NCBI GenBank assembly: GCA_048213135.1 | Contig: PS015110.1 | Span: 6,730 to 28,696 of the forward strand | Reading direction: 5' to 3' | Source of the DNA: Reclinomonas americana ATCC 50394 | Taxonomy: Eukaryota; Jakobida; Jakobea; Jakobida | Length of the DNA: 21,967 nucleotides | Part shown: positions 9,801 through 21,967 of the stretch, one piece after another | How positions within the stretch are numbered: position 1 is the stretch's first letter | Layout of the letters: each line of letters starts with the position of its first letter | The notes under the pieces: generated by a model | Databases searched by the model: none | Told to the model about the DNA's origin: nothing | The model's input: only the letters and a program-made list of their open reading frames with translations | Program-made: the position numbers and the translations under genes

Positions 9801-12507
9801 NNNNNNNNNNNNNNNNNNNNNNNNNNNNNNNNNNNNNNNNNNNNNNNNNNNNNNNNNNNNNNNNNNNNNNNNNNNNNAGAGAGAGTGAGAGAGAGAGAGA
9901 GTGAGAAACACACACAAAGAGATATGAGCAGAATGCCGCTGTCGAGATTACATCCTCAATTGCATCCCTCTGTCTTTCTCTTGGCCTCATGCTTTTTCTC
10001 TCTCTCTCTCTCCTGTCTTCTGAATGTACACTTTCCTGCCATTTCCCGGTCTTCTTTGTCTCCTGCTTCTCTTCATTGTATTCCTGACTGTATCCTGCTG
10101 CAGCCTTTCTCCTTGCCTCACTCTCTCTCTCTCTCTCCTCTCTCCTCTCTCCTTCCTTTCTTCCGATTGCACTCGTTCCTGGTAATGCATATGCGTGCAT
10201 TCTTCTCTGTCTCGTCTTATTGCATGTAGGGTTAGCTCCTTTCATCGTGACTTCTTCTCTTCTCCTCCGCCTTGAGGCTGTCTCTCATCTTCTTTATGTT
10301 CAGCCTCTCTCCTTCTCTGGTTCGCTCCTATCATCATGTCTTCTTCTCTTCTCCTCCGCCTTGGGGCTGTCTCTCTCGTCTTCTTTATGTTCAGCCTCTC
10401 TCCTTCTCTGGTTCGCTCCTATCATCGTGACTTCTTCTCTTCTCCTCCGCCTTGAGGCTGTCTCTCGTCGTCTTTGTGTTCAGCCTCTCTCCTTCCCTGT
10501 CCCTCATACAGATGGCGTTCCGCGCTCTCTCCTTCCCTTCTCCTTCCATTAGCTCGCACTTGGGTTGACTGCAGTCTGTCTCTCTCGTACCTTCTTCTCT
10601 TCTTCCCGTTGTGCTGCTTGCTCTCTCGCTCTTGTTGCTGCTCTCCTTCCCTGTCCGTCACACAGACGGGGTTCCGCACTCTCGCGCACTCTTCTTTTCG
10701 TTTTCGATTGCACTCCGTGCACTCGAGTTGACTCCTGTCGGTGTGCATGTGCGGTCTCTGTCTCTCTGCTGCCTTCCTCTCTTCTTCCCGTTGTTGCCGA
10801 TCTCTTCTCCTTCCCTCTTCTGCCTTTTGAATCATCAGCTTGCATTCTTTTCTGACTTGCAGTCCTCCATTCCTCTCATTCCGTGCCCCTTCACTCTCCC
10901 CTCTGACCCCCTCTTCCCATTCCTTTCCCACAGTACCCATCACCCCCGACAAGCTCCCCTCCGCCGCCGCGCTGTCTCTCTCACTTCCCGGCCACTTTCA
11001 CGTCATCATCGATCACGAGGTGCAGCTGGACGCGATCGTCGCCTTTGGAGCGCCCTCCTCGTCAGTACCGTGGTCGGTGTGGATCATGGTGGACTGCGGA
11101 TACGGTGAGTAGGCGCCTCCTTCTTCCCTTTCCCCTTACCTGTCACTCTTCTCACACCACGCAGGCCGCGACGGCTGCGACCCCGAGTGCCCCACCTCCC
11201 TCGAACTCGCCAAACGCGTGGCCGCCGCCGACTCCACCGTGACGGTGCTGGGCGGTCTGTACACGCACGGCGGCCACTCGTACGACGCCTCCGACGCTGC
11301 GACCGTCCGGCAGGTGGCCGCCGCCGAGCGCGACGCCGTCACCGGCTTTGCCGCCCGCCTGCGTGCCCTCGGTCTGACGGTGCCGGTGGTGTCGGTCGGC
11401 TCGACGCCCACCTGCTCGCTGCCGCCCACCGACGGACACGGTCTGAGTGGCGTCGACGAGATCCACCCGGGCAATTACATCTACTACGACATGATGCAGG
11501 CGACGCTGGGTGCGTGTCGGATGCGCGACATTGCCGTGCGCGTGTTGACGCGAGTGGTCGGGCACTATCCGAAGCGCGGAATGTTGCTGGTGGATATGGG
11601 GTGGCGGGGGTGCACGGATCAGGTGAGGGGAAGGGAAGAGAAGGGGAAGGCAGAATCGTCTCATTTTCCTCGTCTTTAGTTGTGCCTTGCTGAGCAGGCG
11701 AAATGCATTTCGGTTGTGCAGGATATCGTTTCTTCAACTACATCACTGCACGTAGACACTCTGTGACGTGCGTCAACCTCCTCTCGTAGTCTCATTCTCT
11801 TCCTTTCCCGTCTACCACTTTTACCTGCAGTGGCTCACTCGGTGCTGCGTTTGCATTCTGCCACATTCAATGTCTCCTCGTGACTTGGTGCGAGGTTCTG
11901 CCCTCCCACACATCACACACACGCACACACAGCTTTCTGCAGAATCAAATGCCATCTCACATCGTCCATTCAAGCTTCAGTTGCACCGCTTTCACACGCA
12001 TTGCCTTCCCGAGTTGAGCTCCCCTCACAACTTTTCTGTCTCTCCGCTTTCCCAATCTCCTCTCCATTTCGCGCAATGTGCCCATTCCTCCGCTGACATA
12101 TAGTCGTACTTGCATTCTGTTCTTGGCTCATGACCTCCTCTTCCCCATTCTCCCCTTCCTCACCCCCCTTCCCCTCTTACCCCCTTTTCCCATCGTCGCA
12201 GGGCCGCGACCACGGCTTCGGCCAATTCCTCGACCACCCCGAACTCCGCATCACCAGCCTCAAGCAAGAGTGCGGCGAAGTGGAGGCCGCCCCCGGTCAA
12301 CCCCCTCTCGACTTCTCGCTGTACCCCATCGGCAGCATTCTCCGCTTCCTGCCGTGGCACGCGTGCGCCGCCACCGCCATGCACGACACGGTGCATGTGC
12401 TCGACATTCCGGAGGGCAAACCGGTAACGGTCGACGACGTGCTCTCGTCCGAGGCCGAGGCCGAGGAGGAGGTGGTGGAGCAGTGGGAGATTTGCCGCGG
12501 ATGGTAA
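9467..12507 (+). CDS. D-serine dehydratase / D-threonine aldolase-like PLP enzyme
   Basis: Fold-type III PLP enzyme that likely deaminates D-serine to pyruvate, or cleaves a D-3-hydroxy amino acid; probably cytosolic, as no leader is seen. Exons 9467-9740, 10934-11104, 11165-11622 and 12202-12507 give 402 aa, normal for the family. RPHVKTHK at 39-46 holds the presumed PLP Lys43. Other family segments seen are ILYAVPI across the first junction, YTHGGHSY, VSVGSTPT and EIHPGNY. PWHAC has His354 and Cys356 in the place of the Zn ligands (His-x-Cys) of eukaryotic D-serine dehydratase, and this favours that activity over metal-dependent D-threonine aldolase. The start is the ATG at 9467 (AAAGAATGACC); the LRTPCLV segment after it is the usual N-terminus. 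A Gly-Glu repeat (residues 56-67) interrupts an otherwise conserved region. Intron phases (1, 1, 0) close exactly. Exact substrate unproven. Confidence 0.
9747..9905. repeat. (GA)n microsatellite with a 77-N gap in dehydratase intron 1
   Basis: GA repeat begins a few bases after donor GTGAGTGG and continues on both sides of N 9801-9877. In this plus-strand gene the transcript therefore reads purine-rich just after the donor, before the rest of the intron becomes CU-rich. Confidence 0.
10231..10499. repeat. About 90-bp tandem repeat, three copies, in dehydratase intron 1
   Basis: Copies start at 10231, 10320 and 10411 (spacing 89 and 91 bp). Each opens GTTAGCTCCT or GTTCGCTCCT, then CTTCTCTTCTCCTCCGCCTT, and closes TTCAGCCTCTCTCCTTC. 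Copies differ by a few substitutions. The sequence is pyrimidine-rich and has no reliable coding frame. Confidence 0.
10488..10800. repeat. About 150-bp degenerate duplication in dehydratase intron 1
   Basis: Two related blocks follow the 90-bp array. The first contains CCTGTCCCTCATACAGATGG and the second CCTGTCCGTCACACAGACGG; both continue GCGTTCCGC or GGGTTCCGC, then GAGTTGACT/GGGTTGACT words, and end in TCTTCTTCCCGTTGT. Clear but diverged. Pyrimidine-rich. Confidence 0.
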
Positions 12508-12615
12508 ATGCACACGCAAGCTTCCATCTAGATTGGATCATTTTCACTTGACGATCACCAACAACAAAAAGAGAACACACAAAACAAAAAAACGCAGACT
12601 CTCTTCTTTTTCTTC
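12508..12615. other. Tail-to-tail spacer between dehydratase and ArgRS stops
   Basis: Only 108 bp separate the TAA at 12505-12507 (plus) from the TGA at 12618-12616 (minus). The spacer is A-rich on the plus strand (AACAAAAAGAG, then CAAAACAAAAAAAC). No AATAAA is seen on either strand. The two 3' UTRs must be very short or overlap. Confidence 0.
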
Positions 12616-15600
12616 TCACCACATGGCCTGCGACACCTCTCTCAGTCCCAACAACTGCTCCATGCACGTGGAGTAGACCTTCATCGCACCCGCCGTGATC
12701 AGCGCCACACGTCGTCGATCCGACTCAAGCTCGCCTGTGCGACCGTGTGCCCCGGCTGTGCGCTCGGCTGTCGTGCCCAGCGCACGCGAGTAGTGCCCGT
12801 GGAAGCGCGAGTACACCAACGCAAACTCGTTGACGTACTCACACAAGTGCTGTGTGTTCATCTCCAGCAGCGTGCGCTCCAGCGCATCGCTGAAGCCCGC
12901 CACCATGGCGGACACGGCACGATCGAGCGGCGGCAACTCCGCACACGTGCCCAGCAGCCATTCGCGCGCCACATTCGCCTCCTCCTCCACGCTGGCGAAC
13001 TGGCGAGAGGCCAAGTCGGCCGGCACGGTACGGTAGATGCCCGTCGGGTCGAGGAATTGGAGGGTGGTTTGCATGCGCCACCACACAAACATGAGGTTGC
13101 CGTAACTAAGAGGGAATGAGAGGGCAAGGTGAGTTGACAGGAGGAAATAAGAGAGGGCGTGGAGCTGCAAACCTCTTGGGTTTGGTGCCGTAATCCAGTC
13201 CATCCGCACCTGTAAACTGGTAGCTGCGCGTGCGATCGCGTGACAGCTCGGCGAAGCGAATCATGTTGACGGCAATGAGCTGCGTCTCGCGATGCAGCTG
13301 CTCCTCGCTGAGCGTGCCGGCATCCATCTCTGTGTATGGGGGGAGGATGAGCAGGAGGAGGAGGAGGAGGAGGAGGAGGAGGAGCACCGCGACGAGAGGA
13401 GGAGGAAGAGGAGGAGCACAGCGACGAGCGGAGGAGGGGGAGCATAGCGACGAGCGGAGGAGAAAGAGCACAGCCACCAGCGGTGGAGGAAGAGGAGCAC
13501 AGCGACGAGCGGAGGAGGAGGAGCACAGCGACGAGCGCAGGAGGAGGAGCACAGCGACGAGCGCAGGAGGAGGAGCACAGCGACGAGAGGAGGAGGAGCA
13601 CAGCGACGAGAGGAGGAGGAGCACAGCGACGAGAGGAGGAGGAGCACAGCGACGAGAGGAGGAGGAGCACAGCGACGAGAGGANNNNNNNNNNNNNNNNN
13701 NNNGGAGGAGCACAGCGACGAGCGGATGAGGAGGAATGAGGAGGAGAACAACATGCCAATCGTCCCCAACTTGTCTTTAGAACGCAACTCGGCTTCACGT
13801 GCTCACTCGACGACGCAAACACGCGCTCCCACACCTGAGTGATGTAGTCACTCAGTGCCACCGTGTTTCCGTGACGCGTCGACATCATTGAGCCAGATGA
13901 CTGCGCATGCACTGATTAGCGATCGTGTCAGCCAATGAATTGAAGGGAAAACACGCAACATCCAGCACGGAGCCGAAAGAGACGTGCTCCAGCAACGTGT
14001 TGCGCTTTGCCCATCCTGCTTGTCGCGAGGCGGCAAACACCATGCGGAACTGGTCGGCGTGCAGCTCGTCGACAAAGTAAATGACACGAGTGGCTCGCAG
14101 TTCCTGACGATGTACGAGTGTGCGTGTGTGAGCACACAGGTTCTGTGTATAACATGCGACAAGCATCCAGTCTCACCGTCAAACGATAGTGCAGCGCTAC
14201 CAGTTCTGTGGTGTCGTACGTGTATCCACCGTCGGCGTGTACCATCAACAGCGGGCCGCCAATGGCGTTGGTGTACACGCGAGTGGAGCCGTCGATTTCC
14301 TGAGGGGGGGCCAGGTGGTGAGCGTCGCGGATGATTGCACAGAGTGGGAGGGAGAGAGAAAGGGAGGGAGGGAGGAAGAGCGAGAGCGAGAAAGAGCGAC
14401 AGGGCGAGAAAGCGAGAGCGAGAAAGCGCGAGAGCGAGAATGCGAGAGCGAGAAAGCGAGAGCGAGAAAGCGAGAGCGAGAAAGCGAGAGCGAGAAAGCG
14501 AGAGCGAGAAAGCGAGAGCGAGAATGCGAGAGAGCGAAAAAGAGCGAGCGCGACAGAGCGAGAAAGACCGAGAGCGAGAGAGCGAGAAAGACCGAAAGCG
14601 ACAGCGAGAAAGCAAGAGCGAGAAAGCGAGAAAGACTGAGAGCGAGAGTCTCCATAATACAGCAACCAACATCGAGACTGCGACAAAGAAGCACATGACA
14701 ACAAGCCGTCAACCTGCATTCTTCCGTCTCTGACCGATCCCTCTCCCACCCTGCCCTTTTTCCCACCTTCCCTTTCTCCCTCCCTCCCCTTTTTCCCACC
14801 CTTNNNNNNNNNNNNNNNNNNNNNNNNNNNNNNNNNNNNNNNNNNNNNNNNNNNNNNNNNNNNNNNNNNNNNNNNNNNNNNNNNNNNNNNNNNNNNNNNN
14901 NNNNNNNNNNNNNNNNNNNNNNNNNNNNNNNNNNNNNNNNNNNNNNNNNNNNNNNNNNNNNNNNNNNNNNNNNNNNNNNNNNNNNNNNNNNNNNNNNNNN
15001 NNNNNNNNNNNNNNNNNNNNNNNNNNNNNNNNNNNNNNNNNNNNNNNNNNNNNNNNNNNNNNNNNNNNNNNNNNNNNNNNNNNNNNNNNNNNNNNNNNNN
15101 NNNNNNNNNNNNNNNNNNNNNNNNNNNNNNNNNNNNNNNNNNNNNNNNNNNNNNNNNNNNNNNNNNNNNNNNNNNNNNNNNNNNNNCCCCCCCCTCTCTC
15201 TCCCCACCACTCACCTTGACCAACATCCCCGCCCTCTCCAACGCCTCGCACACCGGCTGAATAAACGACTCGTACGTGCTCTCAGCCATCTCCTCCAGCG
15301 ACGTCACATTCAGCAACGCGTGCATCTCCGCCAGGTGCTCGCGCGTGACTCGTCGCATCTCCTCCCACACCATGACACGCGACGGCTCCTTCTTTTGCAG
15401 CCGCAGCAGTTCGCGACGCACCATGGGCGAGAACGACTTGTCGGTGGTCTCTAGCCGACCGGCCTCACGCGCCATCAGTGTGAGCTCGCGCAGTGTGAAG
15501 CTCTCGGCCTGCGGATCGCCCTGTCCGCCGGACTCGCGCTGTTTCCGTCGGTGGCGAATCACACCCAGCACGCTCCCGAAGTTGACGCCCCAGTCGCCGA

Positions 15601-16772
15601 GGTGGTTGATTCGGCGGACCTCGTGGCCGCACCAGTCAAGGATGCGCGCCATGCAGTCGCTGGAATAGGGGAAGGGGAAGGGAGAAGGAAAGGGAGAAGG
15701 AGGGGGGCAAGGGGGTGAGAGAGGAGGGAGGAAACAGGGAGAATGAGGGAGATGGAGGGAAACGGAGGGAGAAGGAGGGATATGGAGGGAGATGGAGGGA
15801 GAGGGAGGGAGAAAGAGGGAGGAAGGGAGGAGAAGAAGATGTGAGAGAATAGCGAAGGAAACAGAGCGAGAGAAGAGGCAAGGGAGGGGGTCGTGAGTAA
15901 GGAGTAAAAATGGGAGAGGAGAATGAGCTGCAAGAGGGAAGCGGATAACATGAGAATGAACAAACAGAGGAGTGAAGCGAGGAAGCAAAGCAATCATCAT
16001 CATTTCTCTACACACACACACACACACACACCTCTCTCTGCAGTCTCTCTCTCTCTCTGTGTGTGTAAGTTTCCCTCTGCACCCTCTCCATATTTCTTCC
16101 TCTGCTCTCTCTTTCTGCTCTCTCTTTCTGCTCTCTCTCTTTCACTCTATCTTTCTCTCTTTCTCTCTGCACTCTCTCTTTCTCTCTCTCTCTCGCACTC
16201 ACCCAATAATCGTCGACCGCAGCTGCCCGACGTGCAGCTCCTTCGCAATGTTGGGCGACGAAAAATCGGCCACGACACGATCGCGCGGTCGATACACGCC
16301 ACAACATGGCTCCGTGTGCAAGTGCTGGTAGCAGTACGGCGCCGACGACGCAAACTGCGCGCCTTCGTCGCGCGTAAACTGCGGTGCCTCGCCCACCGCC
16401 ACGTCGTGCACGTCGAGTAGCCTCGGCGGCAGCGGTCGGCCGTGACGCAGCACGTGGAAGAGCGGTAGAATCACGGCGGCGTCGGTGAGGACGATTTCGA
16501 TTTCGGTGCTGTTGCGTGCCATGTGCGCCTCCTTGACCAGCCAGTTTGGTCTGAGGTTGGCCAGCAGGCGCTGCAGGGGGGAAGGGGAAGGTGAGGGGGA
16601 AAGGGGGAATGTGAGGGGAAGGGTGTGGGAGGAGGGAGGGAAGGGGGACTAGGGAAAGGGAAGAGATAGAGCGGAAAGCGAGAAGTGAGAAGGAGACGAG
16701 CAGCGAGAGAGAGAGAGAGAGAACAACGAGCAGCGAGANNNNNNNNNNNNNNNNNNNNTTCCTCCTCTCTCT

Positions 16773-16854
<82 letters not shown>

Positions 16855-17465
16855 GCACACGCACACGCACACGCACACTCCACTCTCTCTGTCGTGCATG
16901 CAAGACAACACAACATGCGAATCATATGTACACAACACCACTCACTCGGTCTCTCCCTCTCTCTCTCATTACACACACTCTCCACTCTCAACCCCACCAA
17001 GCACCACCACCTCCTCCTCCTCCCGCGCACAAGTCACACGCACATGCCCATGTCACACACACTCACACTCTCTCTTCTCTCACCTGGCTCTCCCATGGCG
17101 GGTCTCACAAGAAACAAGCGCCGCGCATGCTGCTGATGCCCATGCCCTTGATGATGATGATGATGCACGTGCGTCACCACATGCGTGTGCTTGTACGCTC
17201 CATGCGAGTGCTCCAGCGCACCTCCCGCGCCAACAACATCATCGCCCACGGAGGAAGACGAGCCACTGCCTTCATCACTCGCATGATCATCGCCACTTGA
17301 GTGATGATGGTGATGAGCGGAGGAGGAGCGCACGGAGTCTGTCAGCGCCACGTGCAGCACTTGCGCGTGAGAGTGTGGAAAGGTCGAGCGGATGCCGCCG
17401 GCGATGAACTCGTGCAGCGCGTGCGTGTAGTCGACGGCTGCTGCAGCCGTGGGTGGCGCGCTCAT
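12616..17465 (-). CDS. Arginyl-tRNA synthetase (class I aaRS) with variant HIGH motif and His-rich N-terminus
   Basis: Charges tRNA-Arg with arginine. Exons: 17109-17465, 16203-16570, 15215-15659, 14177-14299, 13960-14103, 13789-13900, 13173-13329, 12616-13105; 732 codons with stop. ArgRS hallmarks in order: [18 protein letters not shown] (HIGH region, residues 232-235, last His replaced by Gln), LRSTIIG spliced to [60 protein letters not shown] spliced to [16 protein letters not shown] (KMSKS region, here MMSTR), [16 protein letters not shown], then a DALR-type helical anticodon domain ending [12 protein letters not shown]. The Lys in NIAKE, known to help ATP binding in ArgRSs without a standard KMSKS, is present. 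The link from exon 1 to exon 2 is the weakest: donor GTGAGACC gives phase 0, while the stronger-looking GTGAGAGA 22 nt further on gives phase 1 and would need an extra exon. That intron contains a 20-N gap. Exons 2-8 are firm. Cytosolic or organellar location is unresolved. Confidence 0.
13345..13740. repeat. GGAGGA / GCACAGCGACGA minisatellite with a 20-N gap in ArgRS intron 6
   Basis: (GGA)n leads into a unit of about 23 bp (GCACAGCGACGAGAGGAGGA plus 3) repeated at least 14 times, interrupted by N 13684-13703. It lies within the intron 13330-13788. Long open frames here (Glu/His/Ser/Asp/Arg-rich on plus, Ser/Leu/Cys/Ala-rich on minus) arise from the repeat and are not genes. Confidence 0.
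14340..14650. repeat. 14-bp GAGAAAGCGAGAGC minisatellite in ArgRS intron 3
   Basis: Unit GAGAAAGCGAGAGC repeats about seven times nearly perfectly at 14440-14525, with diverged copies on both sides. In the transcript it is CU-rich and sits upstream of acceptor CCCTCAG at 14300. The same intron (14300-15214) contains N 14804-15186 flanked by C-rich and T-rich sequence. Confidence 0.
15664..15912. repeat. GGGA/GATGGA purine-rich repeat, ArgRS intron 2
   Basis: Degenerate GGGAGA, GATGGAGGGAGA and GAAGGAGG words form the 3' (transcript sense) half of intron 15660-16202. The transcript is strongly pyrimidine-rich up to acceptor CCTATTCCAG. Confidence 0.
16010..16196. repeat. CA then CT simple repeats, ArgRS intron 2 start
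   Basis: (CA)n at 16012-16031 followed by CT-rich repeats up to the donor at 16197-16202. In transcript sense the 5' half of the intron is therefore GA-rich, the complement of its 3' half. Confidence 0.
16739..16880. repeat. 20-N gap and long (CA)n microsatellite, ArgRS intron 1
   Basis: N at 16739-16758 is followed by CT repeat, then an almost perfect (CA)n at 16784-16850 continuing as GCACAC words to about 16880. The minus-strand transcript reads (GU)n. The gap is the place where an undetected ArgRS exon could hide. Confidence 0.
17109..17465 (-). other. His-rich N-terminal exon of ArgRS
   Basis: 119 codons from the ATG at 17465-17463. The first 45 residues ([18 protein letters not shown], then [11 protein letters not shown]) resemble the start of an ArgRS N-terminal domain. 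After that comes a low-complexity stretch with two runs of five His, acidic/Ser/Gly spacers and HTHVVTH. Twenty-two of the last 89 residues are His. The usual GDYQ-type motif of the domain is not seen. It may be an insertion, or this exon could belong to another transcript. Confidence 0.
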
Positions 17466-21487
<4,022 letters not shown>

Positions 21488-21500
<13 letters not shown>

Positions 21501-21967
21501 AGACGTTCATGCACTCACTTGCTCTCTCCCGCTCGCCATGCGACCTTTCACTCACGCACCCGCTCACTCCCGCTATTTTCCCTCTCATTGGCTCTTGCTT
21601 TCTTGCTCCTTTGCTTTCCGGGCGTTGCGGAGCATGATGCCGTGCGGATGTTCACTCTCTCTCGCTCTCTTTCTCTCGTTGACTCTCAAATTCTCGCCGC
21701 TACCTGCTTCTTTGTTTTCAGCATGAAGACGTGAAGACTTTCACTCACCTACTTGCTCTCTTCCGCTCTTTTCCCTCTCATTGGCTCTGGCTTTATTGCT
21801 CCTTGGCTTCCAGGGTGGTGCGCAGTATAGAGCTATGAGGGCTTTCACTCTCTCTCGCTCTCTTTCTCTCGTTGACTCTCACATTCTCCCCGCTACCTAC
21901 TTCTTTGTTTCAGCATGAAGACGTGAAGACTTTCGCTCACTCACTTGCTCCCTTCCGCTCTTTCCCC
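21488..21967 (+). repeat. Tandem repeat of exon-like units at the DUS2 3' end
   Basis: Three copies begin after an acceptor-like CAG with CATGAAG(C/A)CGTGAAGAC at 21488, 21722 and 21914 (spacing 234 and 192 bp; the third is cut by the window edge). Copies share TTCCCTCTCATTGGCTCT, CTCGCTCTCTTTCTCTCGTT and a pyrimidine tract ending TTTCAG. Entered from exon 6 in phase, each would encode RMKP or RMKT and then stop. Beyond position 21500 I see no other gene. Confidence 0.

Noticed and set aside
10231-10499. CRISPR-like direct repeats
   Set aside because: Units are contiguous tandem repeats without spacers, inside a eukaryotic intron.
10220-11108. Overlapping Ser/Leu/Cys-rich frames in dehydratase intron 1
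   Set aside because: Pyrimidine repeats give open frames; the flanking exons join in phase 1 without them.
13230-13912. Long frames on both strands with repeated Glu-His-Ser-Asp-Glu-Arg or Leu-Cys-Ser-Ser
   Set aside because: They come from a minisatellite in an ArgRS intron and run through a gap; both flanking exons splice over it in frame.
14331-14733. Arg/Glu/Ser/Ala-rich frames of 100-170 codons
   Set aside because: Open in several frames because the 14-bp GAGAAAGCGAGAGC unit has no stop; intronic.
16008-17030. 340-codon minus-strand frame across the ArgRS exon 2 region
   Set aside because: Wrong frame: the neighbouring frame encodes [16 protein letters not shown]. The rest is GT/GA repeat and N.

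Overview
The window is nuclear DNA of a GC-rich, intron-rich eukaryote, probably a unicellular one. All four genes need splicing (44 donor sites were placed), introns are bounded by GT/GC and AG, and the proteins are eukaryotic in type. The lineage cannot be fixed from sequence alone. Gene density and the extracellular NHL/FN3-like modules would suit a unicellular holozoan such as a choanoflagellate, but that is a guess. Nine runs of N, most of them inside GA/CT simple repeats, mark a draft assembly.

Layout: (1) 65-8530, minus strand: a secreted giant protein whose 3' end lies beyond position 1. I rebuilt 28 exons by matching reading phase to the NHL repeat pattern. A signal-peptide exon is followed by three complete modules of about 435 residues and the start of a fourth. 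Each module is a fibronectin-III-like domain split in two, with six NHL blades (one beta-propeller) inserted between the halves. (2) 9467-12507, plus strand, 4 exons: a PLP- and probably Zn-dependent D-serine dehydratase / D-threonine aldolase-like enzyme, 402 aa. (3) 12616-17465, minus strand, 8 exons: arginyl-tRNA synthetase, about 731 aa, with HVGQ in place of HIGH and a His-rich N-terminal exon. (4) 18328-21500, plus strand, 7 exons: tRNA-dihydrouridine synthase of the DUS2 family, about 338 aa.

The genes do not form one pathway. ArgRS and DUS2 are both tRNA-related and divergently transcribed from an 862-bp spacer that contains a gap. The dehydratase and ArgRS genes end tail to tail 108 bp apart. 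The NHL gene and the dehydratase gene diverge from a 936-bp spacer.

The most noteworthy signals are the split-FN3/NHL modules with their conserved exon pattern, the recurrent non-consensus splice donor GTTGCGT in three unrelated genes, a GC-AG intron in DUS2, long introns that switch from purine-rich to pyrimidine-rich, and an apparent assembly artefact around the gap at 18950-19023, where the right flank looks like a noisy second copy of the left flank.
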